Notes: generated by a model from the sequence alone, not told the origin. A stretch of 64,000 nucleotides of DNA from Parapristionchus giblindavisi (GCA_943737045.1 CALSFV010000053.1:124001-188000), one strand, 5' to 3'; positions 23,999-38,900 are shown, counted from the stretch's first letter. Made by a program: numbers and translations.

Positions 23999-26900
23999 AT
24001 GAGGCTCTATCAAGTTCTACTGTATGCTGGAGCGATTGGGAGTACAACAAGATGGCATAATTCGTCATCCAAAAATCCTACTAGCCAGCCACCAACTACT
24101 CCCACCCGAGTTACCAGTGTGAAAGTTGCTGGAGAAGGAGTGACTTCGGGTACGTGCGGGAAAAGATCGCCCTTGAAAAAAAAATAAAGCTTCCCGAAAT
24201 AAAAGTGATAAAAAAGTACGTAAATGCAAAAAAAGCTACTTCCAAGAATATCTTAATTGAAGACATGGATATTTTGTAGAGCGCATAGAGCTCTAATAGT
24301 TTTTTCAACATGTTTTATAATTGTTTTTTTTTTCAAGATATTCAGTGATTGTCCATATCCCGATAGTTCAATTTTGTATTCGTATCCATTTATTTTAAAA
24401 AATTCGAAATCATAAAAAAAAATTTTTGTTTTTGTTATTGATCGATGCTGTGGCCGTTTTTGATGTTCGAAAAAAATAGATTGTGAAAGTTGAGATTACT
24501 CATGATGTCATACGCAAGTCAATGTTATTATTTACTTACAGGAAGCGACGCGCCGATTTATATAAATGGGACTACCAATAATACATATTCCAAAGAAGGC
24601 TACACTTCCTCAGAACCTACGCAAGACCCAGAATCATATCCGGAAACCACTGGAGCAACTAGAAATGGAAAAGAACCGACAATGCAAACTGAGCAAACTA
24701 CGGAAAATAGTAAAATCACTGAAAATCGTTCGTCTGACCAAACCAATGAAACTACAGTAACTGATCAAACTACAGAATTTGATCAAAATGCAGAAGATGA
24801 TCAAGCTACAGAATTTTATCACACTACAGAAGATGATCAGCTTACAGATGAAAATCAAACTCCAGAAGTTTATCCATCTGCGGAAACTAATGAATTTACT
24901 GATGACAATCAAACTGCTTTTTCTGATCAAACTACAGAAATCAATCAAACTACAGAAATTGATCAAACTACAGAAGTCGATCAAACTACAGAAATCGGTC
25001 AAACTTTAGAAGTTGATCAAACTACAGTAACTGACGAAAATATGGATCTACTAGATTATGAAACATGGATCGGAGATGGTAATTCAACGATCGATTGGTT
25101 TACGGACAATTACACAATGTTTGGCAATGAATCAAGCACGGAAAACGATGCGAGTTCAACAGAGATGTTTACTACCGAGTTAGTTTACATTGATGGTGAT
25201 GGTGGGGGAGGATATCCAAATAATCACAATCACAATCACTCCATGGAAAGGCCTTCTTCGCCCGTGATCAACACGAGTGCTCCTTCACAATCTCCTAGAA
25301 CTTCGACGTCTCAATCGGCATCGACACGTACCACAAATACTACGGCAGATAACGAATTACCACTCAACAGAACTTCTTCGTCGACTATGAAGACGGATCC
25401 ATGGAATCCGATGACCACATCGAAGATTGTGGAATCGCCATCGTCTCAGAATACTTCACCATTAAAGTTTGAAGACCACATTTCTCCTAACAATGAACCC
25501 AATATTCCTTCAACTCTATCGAACAAGCCTACGACATCATCGCTTATCGCAAGGAACCAGTCATATACAAGAACCACAAATTCTTCAGCGGAACCAATTC
25601 CTACAACGTCTTCAAACAATATTTCGACATCGCCCTCTTCCAGTGTGCCTTCATCACCTTCGACCGCTGGAGCAGATTCAACTGAATCTGGTAGTTCATC
25701 GAGTGCAACGTCAATTGAAGAGTATACGAGATACACTAGTGCATCAACTAGTAGCTCTTCCACTTCTACGTCGACTACATCGACTGCCAGTACATCTTCT
25801 TCTTCTTCAAGCCAAAGTGCTACTTCCAAGATTCCTTCCGTCACTCCATCATCATCAACACGAGGTTCAGCGAGCAGTCGTGAAACGATTTCGACAAGGA
25901 TTCCTTCATCATCGAGCACTGTAACCTACACAGAAAAGAGTGTAAAGACTTCTACGACGACTGATGCATCTCCGAACAAAGGCTCAACTGTAGCTGGTCA
26001 AGCACATTCACCAACCACAACTAGTACCTTACTCTCAACTGCTTCATCCCCTTCGCTGGGTCTACCGACGACTACTTCCGTTGCAGTAGAGAGACAAACG
26101 GACAGACAGACAAATAAACCGACAGGGACGACTGGATCTACAACACATCATAGTGAAGCGATCAATTATTCCACGACTACAACAATTACTCCGAATCATG
26201 CAACAATTTCTCTGTCAGCGGACACTGATGACCTGATGCCAAGGGAAGACAAGTATACGGGATTTTTTCAGGTCGAATCAGATGACTATATTGAAACTAT
26301 AACAACAATGGAAATCGTTCCAACAGCTTCCGCCGAATCCACTAGAAGCAAGGCGACTATTGAGCAATCTCATCCAATAACGATCACGATAATACCCACC
26401 ACTAGTGGCGAGATCACTAGCAGCCGCTCGAGCACATCTACCACTGGCCCGTTGCCGCTGTCGAAAGCGCCATCTTCAAATATGCCAACAAGAACAACGG
26501 AAATTGCGACGGACAGGCCAGTGGACATGACCACGACACATAAATCTTCGACGTCATCCGAAGCGCTCACAGGTAACTAAAGTAATACTATTAATTGATG
26601 ATCAAGAATAAGCATGCATGCACTGTAAATGTAAATTGGTATCACAGCGTTCTCATGACTTTCAAAGCAAGAACGACCGCTCAACATACAAACTCTCTCG
26701 AATACAATGGTCTCTCCTTTGTCTTGCTTTGGAAGAAAAATGGCTTGGACCAGAATACTGTGGTATATTCTAATGAGTATATTCCATTGCACACTGAGAA
26801 AAGTGTGCTGCACAGAATACGAAAGAAGCGTTATATTTACCACTTTTCATTTTAAAAAATAACACTTTTTCTCTGTGCATGATACAGGTAGATGAACAAA

Positions 26901-29900
26901 TCATGATTGTTCAGGGCACTCTACCATAAGTACAGTGTATATTCCTTTGAACACAAGGAGTCAACCGTCGAGTAGTTCATCAACTGAACCAACTCGTTCT
27001 CCCACCACAAATTTGGAGTCGATTAGTAAGTGTTGAAATAATTCGATTGCTAAAATTGTCTCAACATTATTAATATTTATTTACTCCACAAAATATATAT
27101 GCATAAACATATTGCTGAAAATGGAAAGAGGGAGCTGGATTTCCGTAGCCTAAGCGATTGAGATCGATGACAGTATATAAAGGATAGGTATGATAAGTAT
27201 TTTCAGGCTCGACTACTCCCGTTCCATCCCCTGAGAAGTCTAGTGCAACCGAATCGTCCACTCTATCCACCGCTACAACCTTCGTTGCAACCGAACAGAT
27301 CGCTCAACATTCCTCAACTGTGGGCCTTCCATCTACACCATCTACTATACCAAGCACACCTACTACATTCAAGACTCTACAAAACCGATCAAGCACTGTT
27401 CCTAAACCAGTGATCACAGTACCGCCAGCAATGGATACGAAGCTGCCATCATCAGAAAGATCAACAATTGGCAGTAGCTCAAAGACTGTTGAATTGTCAA
27501 CAAAGAGTGAAGGGCTAATAGAAACGACCCAATGGGAACTCAAAGAGAGTAGTCATCTCTCTACAATAGAGCAGGCAAATGTTACGACACTTGAAGAAAC
27601 AGCATCGACTATTGAACAATCTCATCCGATATCGACTACGATAATACCCACCACTACTACTCCAGGTACATACGTTAAAGCTCAAGCTAATTTAAAACTC
27701 TTCGATCTGACAATACTCTCTCGCTTTACTTGTCTACAAGAGATCCTTGCCAACGCGGAGATAGCAATTGGCTTGGGGTGCATCTAAATCGATATTTAAG
27801 AGTATTGCGCGACCACATGTCCTGCTGATTACATAGAAGGAAATAATTACTGCTTGAAAATTGGAACACATGGTGAGTTGGTTCACAATAGGCTAATCTT
27901 TTATTCTTTATGCAATTTCAGCTGGAAGCTATGTAAAATCGCTTGACGTTTGTCAGGGGACAAAATATGGTGACATGTTAAATATTGAGGAGTTGACGAG
28001 TGAATACAACGGAATAAAAACTCTCATGTACGAATCTAAACATTTTTATGAATGGCACATCCGAGCTAATTTTGAATCTCTCCGCTCTGGCAATGCTTTC
28101 TCGCTTTATTTATCTGCAAGATAGAGTTGCCAGAGCGGAGCGTAGACATAGCTGTGCATTTAATTTCATTTTACCAGGATCCGAGCTCTCATGGATTCCA
28201 ACCTCTTCTTTGTGAACGAGTACGGTAGTCTGCGGTTGCGAAAGAACAAAACCGTTCAAGTGATGTATGTCAGTGTTTCGACCTCTGCGTTGGTAAGCTG
28301 AATCTCACCGGGCCGCGATAAACACAGTGTTTCAGACAGTGCAACATAAATTGACGGGATCTACCACATCGGAGAACGTTGCTGCGTTATGTAAAGTACC
28401 GAGTAAGTTATTAGATTGAATACCCGAACACCCACGAAAATTTTACGGTGTCCACATTACCAAGAGAATGTTTTAGGCTTTTTTTTATAACTCTACAATC
28501 GCACATTCCGCAAAAAAGGAAATGTTTGCTTAATATGATAGACACCACTTCTTGGGAACTTCCAGGCTTTGGCTGATTGCGATTTCTATCAATATTAACG
28601 TTTGTGAAATTATAGAACACTGTAAGCGTCCTAATTGCTCGACATCGCATCTTCTGCATGATGCTCCTGATATTGCATTTGTTGCTGCTCCGAGGTATTT
28701 CGCTTTAAAAAATATTAGCAATCGATATTTGGTAATCAATATTCAAAAAATTTTTTTTTAGTGCTTTGGTTAATTACGGAGACAAAGTGCAAGCGCGCTG
28801 CAAGAATCAAAACGACGAGGTAGATAGTTACCCATAATATTTGATTGAGATATTATCAAATTTATTCACGTATTTTCTTGTACTCGAACACTTTGTACTT
28901 GATGAAACACATTTGTGTAAGATAAATAAATAAAATTTCGTAAATAATACCTTTTAGTCAAACGACATCTTCGAGATGCACTGTGGTGAGCGCGGCACAA
29001 TGAAGCCGCCGGCGAGTCTTTTCCAGCGTCAATGCACACCGTCAGATGAAGGTTTGACCATCGATTTCCGCCAATTATCGATTGATTTAGCTCCTATTAT
29101 TGATTGATTCTAGATCATTCCGATGTTGATGATGACGACGATGACTTCGATGTCACGTGCGATATGTGCCACGAGATTGGCACTGCGCATTGCTCAGTCG
29201 GTCCTCTGCCCAATCGAGATACTTGCGTGTGCAAGGAAGGATGGAGTGTAAGATTGATCTTTGAACTTTGATCTTTGATCTTTGATCTTTTACACTGTTC
29301 ACTTGATATTTAGACGATCATTAATCTTCAGGGTAGGACATGTTTCCGATCGCCACGATTCTGCAGTAACATGACGTGCACTCACGGTGCACGCTGCATT
29401 GAGAACGTAAAATTCATTGATTTTAGAAATATCAATAAATATCGATTTATTGATTTTCAGGTAGATCACGGGTTGTGTTTATGCGAATCGGATGAATGCG
29501 TGGTGTATGAGCGAACCAAGGGACGCACAGAGGTGAGACCATGCGGAAAGTTGATGTTTGATCTTTGATCTTTGATCTCTGATCTTTGATCATTTCAGAT
29601 GGTCAAAGCACTTGGCACAACTGCTACGGCTATCGGCCAAGGCGGACCCATCGCTACGCTTGTGATCAAAGTCGTCTTCAAGATATTCACTCCTTCGTCT
29701 GCAGAGGTGCCAGTCAATCAATAATATGGATTGCTAATCAATAATATACATATCTTCTTAATCAATAATCAGTAAAAATTTCAGACAATCCAAGAGACCG
29801 TGCAAATGCATCGATCGATAATGACCACATTCAACGGCATGGTGTATATGGCCTTTGCCGATCCGTCCGCGTTTCATATCGGCGAGGCGGAGCGGAGAGT

Positions 29901-32900
29901 CTGGGGCCTGATGTTCCATTTAAGCGCACTTGCAGGTTGGTTCTCTTCTATATACAGTATTATGATCAATTAACCAAAAGAATGATAGTGAAGATCCTTG
30001 TGTCAGTGGAATCATTTTTAATGGCTAATCTTACACTCCGCTCTCGTAACGCTCTCTCGTATACAGCGAAAGCGAGAGAAAACATTGTCAGAGCGGAGAG
30101 TTTCAAATTGGCTCGGGTGTTACTTTAAAAGTGGCAGATTATGAGACTTTGTTATGGTGAGCTAAGAAGATTTTTATCTTGGGGTTGATTTCTCGCAAAG
30201 TTGAACGCTTCTCGATTGATTATTATTGAATATTACAGTAATCGTCTTGTACTACCTCGAATGCCGCAACATCGGCGATGTCGTTGCGGGAATCTCTCGC
30301 AATAAATGGTTCAGCAGGTCGAGCCAAGGATGCCGTTGGGATTACGGAGTTTGATCTTTGATCTTTGATCTTTAGACAGATGTTCAGCTTTGATTTTTAA
30401 ACTGATCTTTGATCTTTCATCTTCAGATAGTCATTCCTCCTGCATATGCGGTAACGGTCGCGATAGCCATTGGACTTTGGTTTTCTCAGTGGGACGGTGC
30501 ATCCGAACCGTGGACTTCGCTAGGTATGGAATTCTGCGCCTTATAAAGTGTAAATACAAACAAAAAGAATAATTTTAATCTCTGGGCTCTGACCGCGCTG
30601 AGAAGTGTATGTAAAGTGAATGCTTTTAAATTTCCTGTGCATGATAAACACTAGAGGTGGTGAGTCGAAAACCGGAACGCCTCACGAAACGGGCGAGAAA
30701 TGAGTCTAGTTTCGGCAAATGCCAATTAGCTTATCGAAACCGGGGCGAAACGACCTCTCATTGACTCTCGTTTCGGCTTCATGCAAATTCACCTAGTGTG
30801 AGAGTCTGTTCCGGCTCGTTCCGGTTCGTTCCGCTTGCGATTGGAACCACTGGTGCTATCGCTTTTACAACAACAAAAATTGAAAATAAGCTCGAATTTT
30901 TTGATTGTCAATAGAGATAGGTCAAAGACTATTACCTCGAAATAAAAATAATGGTAAGATATATCTCAGCTGTGAAAATGAAGATATACCTTTTCAGCAT
31001 TCTCTGCTGTTTGATATTTCATAATATATTAATTTTAAAAATATTTATATTATTTTAAAAATTATTTTATGTATTTTTTTCCAATTTTCTAAATCAAGCT
31101 GAATCTAAATCATTCAAACTGATATTCTCAGTCAATGTACATAATTTATCAAGGAATACAACCATGTTATGTTGGCCATATTACATTATTGCGTATTGAT
31201 ATCGAATTACACATTTTTGAAAAATTTTATTAGTCAAAAGTCCTTTTCTTCTGAAACATTGTGAAAGGTGTAGAACCCACACTAGGGCTGCACAGTCACA
31301 CAATCCGGAATGGCTCCGATTCCGATTTCAAGCTTTTGCAGGGTTGCAAGTTGCAACTTTGACCCCCAATCTTCATAGCTCAACTTCTAGATGTGCTAAC
31401 GACCCGTTCTAAGTGCTAACATGATGCTAGTGGCGAGTAATGTCTATCCCCAGATTACGGTAATCATAGCTCGTCATTTGCCCTCAGGGCATAAAATATT
31501 TTTTGTTGGGTGTGCTAATTTTGAGACCCTACCGTTCAGAGGGCAGGTCTACTAAAATTATGGTTCCTGCGCAACCAGCTTTGCAATGTATCGTATATTT
31601 ATTTCCCTTATTTTGGTTTGGTTCCGATTCCTTTCAGACCCGTAGCAAAAGTTATGCTGAGGTCTACTCTGTTTCAGCGAGTAAAAATAAAAATCCAAAG
31701 GTCAAAGATCGAAGTTCAGCAATATCGTAAAAACTTTTTTGAACATCTCCAACATGCATAGGTGCTTTGCAAATTAGAGATTTCATCAATAGAGGCCCAG
31801 GGATGAGAGCAGTGAGAGAGAAAGCACAAGAGCGCGCTCCGAGTAGACCTCAACATTTGCTACGGGTCTGAAAGGAATCGGAACTAAACAAAAATCAGGG
31901 AAATAAATATATGATACATTGCAAAGCTGCTGGCGCTGGAACCATAATTTTAGAAGGCCTGTCCTCTGAACGGTAGGGTGTCAAAATCGTTCCTCCCAAC
32001 AAAAATTGTTTTATGCCCTGACAAGGGAAGTCAGGTTGGGCGGTCCCGGACTTCGGGATGGGACATATACCATTCGATAGGTATCCGAAAAAGAAGATTT
32101 TTCATGTTGGTCATTTTGGCAGAATGCCCCTGGGCGCAGAGTTATTTACATATTTCTCCGGGTTTTCGCCGGTTTCCGGTTTTATAATATCTTTATGTGC
32201 GTTTCAGGTAAGAATGATAATGAGATACATAGAGAAATGCATTAGGGACACATAAATACAATACCACAACGAGGTAGTAAGGTTGAATAAATACATAATG
32301 ACGATAAAACTTTAGTTACAAAGCATAGGTAGAAATACAATTACGAAAGACTTTGACAGTAGGACAGATTATGGTAGAATTAGGCAGTAAATTCCTCTCT
32401 GTGAGATCGAAAGGAAGCAGTGGTGAATAAGAGTGGTAAACAACACAAGCAATGGCTAAAATGAATTTATTTATTTTTATATTTACTTAAAGACGATGGT
32501 CTATGTATCTTTTGCTTGCAAGTTCGATTCCCGCACATGCTATCTCACAAAGAATGTGTTTCATTGTAGGGCGAAAATCCAGAGAAATATACAAATAACT
32601 CTGCGCCCAGGGGCATTCTGCCAAAATGACCAACATGAAAAATCTTCTTTTTCGGAAACCTATCGAATGGTATATGCCCCATCCCGAAGTCCGGGACCGC
32701 CCAACCTGACTTCCCTTGTGAGGGCAAATGACGATCTATAACTACCATAATCTGGGGATAAACATTACTCGCCACTAGCATCATTTTAGCACTTAGTACG
32801 GGTCGTCAGCACATCTAGAAGCTGAGTTATAAAGTATGGGAGTCAAAGTTGAAACCCTGCTACAGCTTGAAATCGGAATCGGAGCCATTCCGGATTGTTT

Positions 32901-35900
32901 GACTGTGCAGCCCTGGCAGGGTTCTCCACTCTCAAAATGTTTCAGAAGAACAGGACTTTTGACTAAAGAAATAGAATTTTTCAAAAAGGTGTAATTAGAT
33001 TGCGCTATCACTACGCAATAATGAACTTATTTAATATAACCAACACATCATGGTTGCATTCCTTAATAAATTCTGTACATTGACTCAAACATCTGCTTGA
33101 TTGCCTGCCTGGATCAAACGTTGTAAAAAAATGTAAAATTATCCGGAGACTTGTTGCCTACACTGTATATTGATTTCATGTGTAACATATAGTATACTAT
33201 TTGTAAGAAGTTTTGTTGGATTATTGTTTTTCTTTTTACATTTCAGAGCAACGTTATATTTTCAAGTTATCGATATGATTTTGTATGGTCTTGTTTATAT
33301 TTATTACGTTTTTTCGCCACATAAACACATTCATCCTTTTCAAAAATAGTACAAACGGAACAAAATATTTTGATCTCCCACGAGTGTGGTAGATCAAAAT
33401 ACAAACCTCCGAAACGATAGAAAAATAAGTGAAGATGGGCAGTACGGTTGAAAAGCACGCAAATTATATATTGTGATCGATTTGGTTCTTTTCGCCGCAA
33501 AAAAACACCCTCAAAATCACATTTGAACGAGCCGGAACGAGCCGGAACGAATCGGAACGTAAGCGGAATAGGCGACAATCACTCTCTAGCCGGCTGGAGG
33601 TGATTAGCATATCTCAAGTTACGGCTGGGAGAGATAATCAAATTATCTCAACCGAAATTCCGCTATCCGTTTCGTTTCGTCACCTCTAATAAACACTGCT
33701 AATTGTAAGATCCCTTTGTGTTGTCAAAAAGGTGGGGCAAATTTAAATATTCTGAAATTTCAGGCACTTTCGACGAATTCGGTCTGGCCAGTTGCATGGT
33801 TGCCTGCTATGTGGTATTTGGAGTTGCAGTAGCATTGAGGGCAGAAACCGCAGCTTGCTACTACCATAGGCATTTCATTTTTTTATTTAATAAAGATTTT
33901 CAAACAAACTTTTTCGGATAGTAGCTTTGCTAATGGTATGGAATGTAACAATGTACACTAAAAAAAAAAAAAAAAAAAAAAAAACTTTCACCATGTTTGT
34001 ATAAAAAAATATGCTCAAATCATGAACGACTTCACTTATGTTTTTTCTTTGATCGAAAATTATTGATTGATTCAGGGACAAAATCCATCGTCTGAAAATC
34101 GATAATTACTACGAAACCACAGATCCGAGATGTCGAGAGGACGCTTATCAAGTAGGCGATTAATCGATAATTAAATAATTAATTTAAATATTTAACTAAG
34201 GTCATTCGGAACCTGCATATAGCCCCGGTGGGCGTGCTAGCGCAGACTGCGTATATTTGTTCGATGATTCTAGCGATCGATAGACCAACCCAATTCTTTG
34301 CACTGTAAGCATCGAACTAATTTTAAAGGGAGCGTAACCTCTCCCAATGGTCTCTTCATTGCGCATATTATTTCTCTGTTTTCTAACAACGAGAGAGCGC
34401 GTCGAAGAGACTATTGAGTGATTTTACGTTCCCTTTAAACACTGCGAGCTAATTGTAAACATACTTTGTGATACCGATAAACGGGTTGATTTGAAAACCT
34501 AAAAAGAACACAATTCAAAATATCGATTGATTTCAGATTGGCTATTGCCACAAGTTCCATGAATACCGTAGTTGGAATTGTGCAGTCACTCTACACGGGC
34601 GATGTAACTGATATTGCTAAGTATTTAAAGAAGGGGAACCAGGAGATTTGGGGTGCGCTAGAACGTGGGAGATAGGAAGTGACCTTAGGTTCTCTATCAG
34701 AATTGAGAGGTTCAGAGAGTAGCGTGTATAGCTAAGTGGTTACATGCCAGCGTTTGTAACCGTGCCACGCGGGTTCGAATCCCGTTTGCAGTTTTCTATA
34801 TATTTTCAAAAACTCGCGCCTTTCTATGGACATGAGTGAACTCTAATCCCGGGTTTACGGTATTCCGGGGCATATAAAATTTTAGAGAAAATTGTTTTGT
34901 AAACAGGGAGATGTGATCTATAGTCCTGCCTGGCCAGTTTAGTCACGAAAAAACTCGAGGGTCCCCTTCTTTAAGCCATACGCCGAGCTAATTTTAACAC
35001 CCAAAGTTAATTTGAAACACGCCGCTCTGGCAATGCGCTCTCGCATTCTTCGCCTACGAGATAGAATTGACAGAGCGGAGAGCAGAATTAGCTCGGGTGC
35101 CTTTAAATGGTCAAAGGTTTGCTGATTTTCAGACCGTAGGCCTCGTCACTTCTGCCCTACAAATATTCGTGCCAAAGCACGCTCCGGAGATGAATCAGTG
35201 GACGTTCAGATCCAAGTTTGTCTTATGTGGTGTTAAAATCTTGTAAAAGTAGAAAAAAGTAGTGTTAATTTCTGATTGTAAAAGTAGTTGGAAAAGCAGT
35301 ATGCCTTCGTAATTGACAAACTTTTACAGCAAACATCCCATTACGCGAGTGTTGGATTACTACTTTTCTAACTGTACTTTTACAATCAAAAAATTAACAC
35401 TACTTTTACACTTTTCCATCTACTTTTACAAGATTTTAACACCGCATTAATTTCACCCTTGAGACCTTAAATATCCGCCCATTTTTATTTGAAACTCTAC
35501 TCTGATCACACTGTCTCGTGGACAATAAAGCGAGAGAGCATTGCCAGAGCGGAGATTTCAAAATGGCTGTGCCTTTAAAAGGACATGAAAATAGCGTGTA
35601 AAAAGAAAAGTGCGGGGCCAGGATTTGAATAAGTGACAGTAAATTTTCAGGGACGAAACACTGGCGTTCTATCGGAAGAAGCAATATGAGGAAATGATGC
35701 GGAATAGGGATGAAAAGGAGAGAAAGGACATTGAAGAAAGGACTAAATCAATAGAAACAGAACGGATGATGATTCTGGAGGTAACGTTTTTGGCGCTTCT
35801 TCGGATCCTGGCCAAAGGAGAGAAAAATGGAACGAAAGGATAAATAACGAAAGTGGCCGGATCGCTCACAATACCGAAACACCGTAGGGAATAGGATTGG

Positions 35901-38900
35901 CTATAACGCACACCGCATTGTGGGCCCGCAATGCTTTGTAAAATCATTGCGGGCCCGCAACCTCGGAGGGAGGGGAGGGGGAGCGATTGCGGACCCGCAA
36001 CGTCCTTTTCCTCCCTCTAAACCCTCTACTTTCCTAGAAAGAGTGAGTGCGGTCACTCACTAGCAATGGAGAGGCTAGGCCATTGCGGGCCCGCAACCCC
36101 CGGATAGCCAACTCTAATAGGGAACATTATGAGCAAAAAAAAATTTTTTAAATTAACATTTAAAGTGCATGCATGCATTATTCTTGTACTTCTTCTATTA
36201 ATATTAATATTAATTAATATTATTAATTTAATTGATCGGCCTTCTCGATCCGGCCACACCTTTCGTGACACAATACAATCGAGATCCGCATTCGTGCAAA
36301 TGCACGATCGGTCGACCAATGTTCGACATTTACATGATGAAAAGTCATTCTGCGCGATTTTGACTCTTAATTTCGTACAAAGTCGCGCAGCGGCCATAAG
36401 AAAAAATCCACCGCTCGAAGAGTGAAAATGAATGAGAATGAGTCGACTTCTCAAATTTGCTCGTAATTCTTTTAAATTATCAAATTAAAATCGTGCGCAC
36501 GACTTATCTATTAGAGAGAAATCATTTTTGCGCGACTGCACGATTGCGGATCTCTACAATACAACAATGATTTTCACAAGTACGAAATACAGTGCCGGTC
36601 AAAATTCTGTGCGCGATGAGTCAGGGAAGGTATTCATTTAGGGCACACCCGAGTTAATTTAACTCTTAACGCATTGATACTACTCTCTCGTAGCGATAGA
36701 GTCGGACCTGAGCGAATTAGGTTGATAATCTTTAAACACATTTCAGACTACAAACTGCCCACCAGCACTTCTTCCGTATATCCCAGACATCGGACCGCCT
36801 CCCTGTCAATCGTTTGATTATGATAAGACTGATGAGGTATATTTTTTTATTATTAAATTTAAGACAACTTAAAATTTTTACAAATTTTCCTTATTCATCA
36901 GTGAGCCTACTGAACCTGGTGAATTACAGAAACGCACTAGCATAGATTAAATTAAATATTATTTTAAATCGGTATATTTCTCCAGTTGTACATCCCTGAA
37001 CGGGTCAAGGAGTTCTTCATGATTGATTGGACGAAATCATATCTGTCGGCTAGGGTCAAGGTGTCCATCACCGCTGACGATGCAGCAGAGGTACGCATAT
37101 TTTCATTTGAACTTATAAGGTTTAGACCAAGTTGACTTGAAACTCCGCCCACTTTCAGGACGTACTTTAGTATTTTTTTCAGTTCGCTTATTTCGCTATG
37201 ATCCTGCAAGATCTTTGCCACTTATTAGGTGTGAAACTCCGCCCACTGTCCACAGTTTTCTCTAGAATTTGAAAATCAAAGCGACAGATCATCATAGAAA
37301 CTCTCTCGAATACCATTGTCTTTAGCTTGTCTGGCACTGAAAGAAAAATGCCTTGAACCAGAATACATTTCTTTCGGAACGTACTCTAATATTCTTTTTA
37401 GTTTGTTCGCCAACAACTACTCGATGATGATTTCCTGGACGGACTTTATTGCACTCCTGTGAATATTTAAATCGATTTTCCAATATTTTGCTATTTATAA
37501 GAAAAATATTGGTATACAATAGTTTTGTATGACCAATTAATATAATAATAATTAAAAATTTTCAGACATGAAAAAGAATTGTTTAAGATTGATGTCTGAA
37601 CAGTACAAATTTAATTTAATTTAATTTAATTTAACTTTAAAATTAATTCAGAAAGAAGCTTGGACGATGTTTCACCAATGGATGAGCATGATGCTATATC
37701 AGGATCGACTCGATCATGCACCATACACGGTAGCACAGTATTCTGGTCCAAGCCATTTTTCTTCCAAAGCAAGACAAAGGAGAGACCATTGTATTCGAGA
37801 GAGTTTGTATGTTGAGCGGTCGTTCTTGCTTTGAAAGTCATGAGAACGCTGTGGTAGGTAAGAGGTAGAGTTGGCAATTCGGGCGTTGCGGGCCCGCAAT
37901 GAAATTGACTTTTCATTGCTAGTGATTGCGGGCACGCAATGCGGTGTGAAATCATTGCGGCCTGCAATTTCGAATGGAGCGGTGTAAAATCATTGCGGGC
38001 CCGCAATGATTTTACACCGCACCATTCGAGTTTGCGGGCCCGCAATGAATTACACCGCTCTGCAGGCCCGCAATGAATAGTGCATTATTGCCAACTCCAG
38101 TAAGAGGTTAAGGTATTCAAGGCATACGGAGATCACTGTTAGGCCAGTGATAATTAAAGACCAATTCAGTCCGGAGGGCATAATCTCTTCTTCGGACTTA
38201 CTTTACCGCGTGATCTTGTCACTACCTATCCCCCCCCCCCTTTCGGTCATTTTGGTGGGGCGGAGTACAAGTACTGGATAGATCATCTGAAACAAAGTGA
38301 AAGAGGGGGTCATCGTTTATGCGATGTTCGAAAGTAACGAAAATAAATATTTATAAAAGAAGCGAGAGAATGTGCAAAAGGAGGAGAGTTGTCCCTGTTT
38401 ACTTTTGCTTCACACGATTTTACTTAAATTATTATCGAACTTCAGCCAGAGGAGCGTGATTATCTCCGTAGTTTGACACCGATCTTCTGGACAGAGATGA
38501 GCGAACTCTGCCTTGTCAATCGACTACAAGCCGCACCCGATGATCCGAAGAAAAAAGTAGCTTTACTATTTAACACTTCGTATGATGAACAACGAAACAG
38601 TGAAATCACTGGATCTGGAGTATGATAAAAGGGTCTTCTTCGCCAGAAAAAAACTGTATATTAAAATTTCACATTTATGATTTGTATTAAGTTTCATTCA
38701 GTTCCTATATACATCACTCGAGTGACAAGAATTGTTCAGTAGACAATATTTTTTTCGGTAAAACAAATTTATCAAGAGTAGGCCCTGATTTGCAATGCGA
38801 ACGGAGCATTACTTGGTTGTCTCAAAAACGTTGGATCGTTCGCGTGAATAGTTTTTACATCTTAATTGTGGGCATTCACGTCCCCGCTTATATTCTTCTG

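Larger units (their letters stand above)
30652..33688. mobile_element. Non-autonomous hAT-like DNA transposon
   Basis: Ends TAGAGGTGGTGAGTCG on the left and CGTTTCGTCACCTCTA on the right form imperfect terminal inverted repeats beginning TAGAGGTG. Perfect 8-bp direct repeats ATAAACAC flank it at 30644-30651 and 33689-33696, the target duplication size of the hAT superfamily. Sub-terminal arms (GGCTCGTTCCGGTTCGTTCC, inverted near 33525-33560) extend the foldback. No transposase frame is visible. A second inverted pair lies inside (about 31270-32170 against 32580-32920), so another element has inserted within it. It lies wholly inside intron 30524-33763. Confidence 0.85.

Noticed and set aside
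25446..25919. 157-codon acidic frame antisense to the mucin exon
   Set aside because: Antisense shadow of Ser/Thr-rich coding sequence; no independent support.
29250..30425. CRISPR-like array from TTTGATC repeats
   Set aside because: Seven-base units without spacers in eukaryotic introns; not a CRISPR.
34722..34793. Functional tRNA
   Set aside because: Good T arm, but acceptor and anticodon stems do not pair; kept only as a tRNA-derived sequence.
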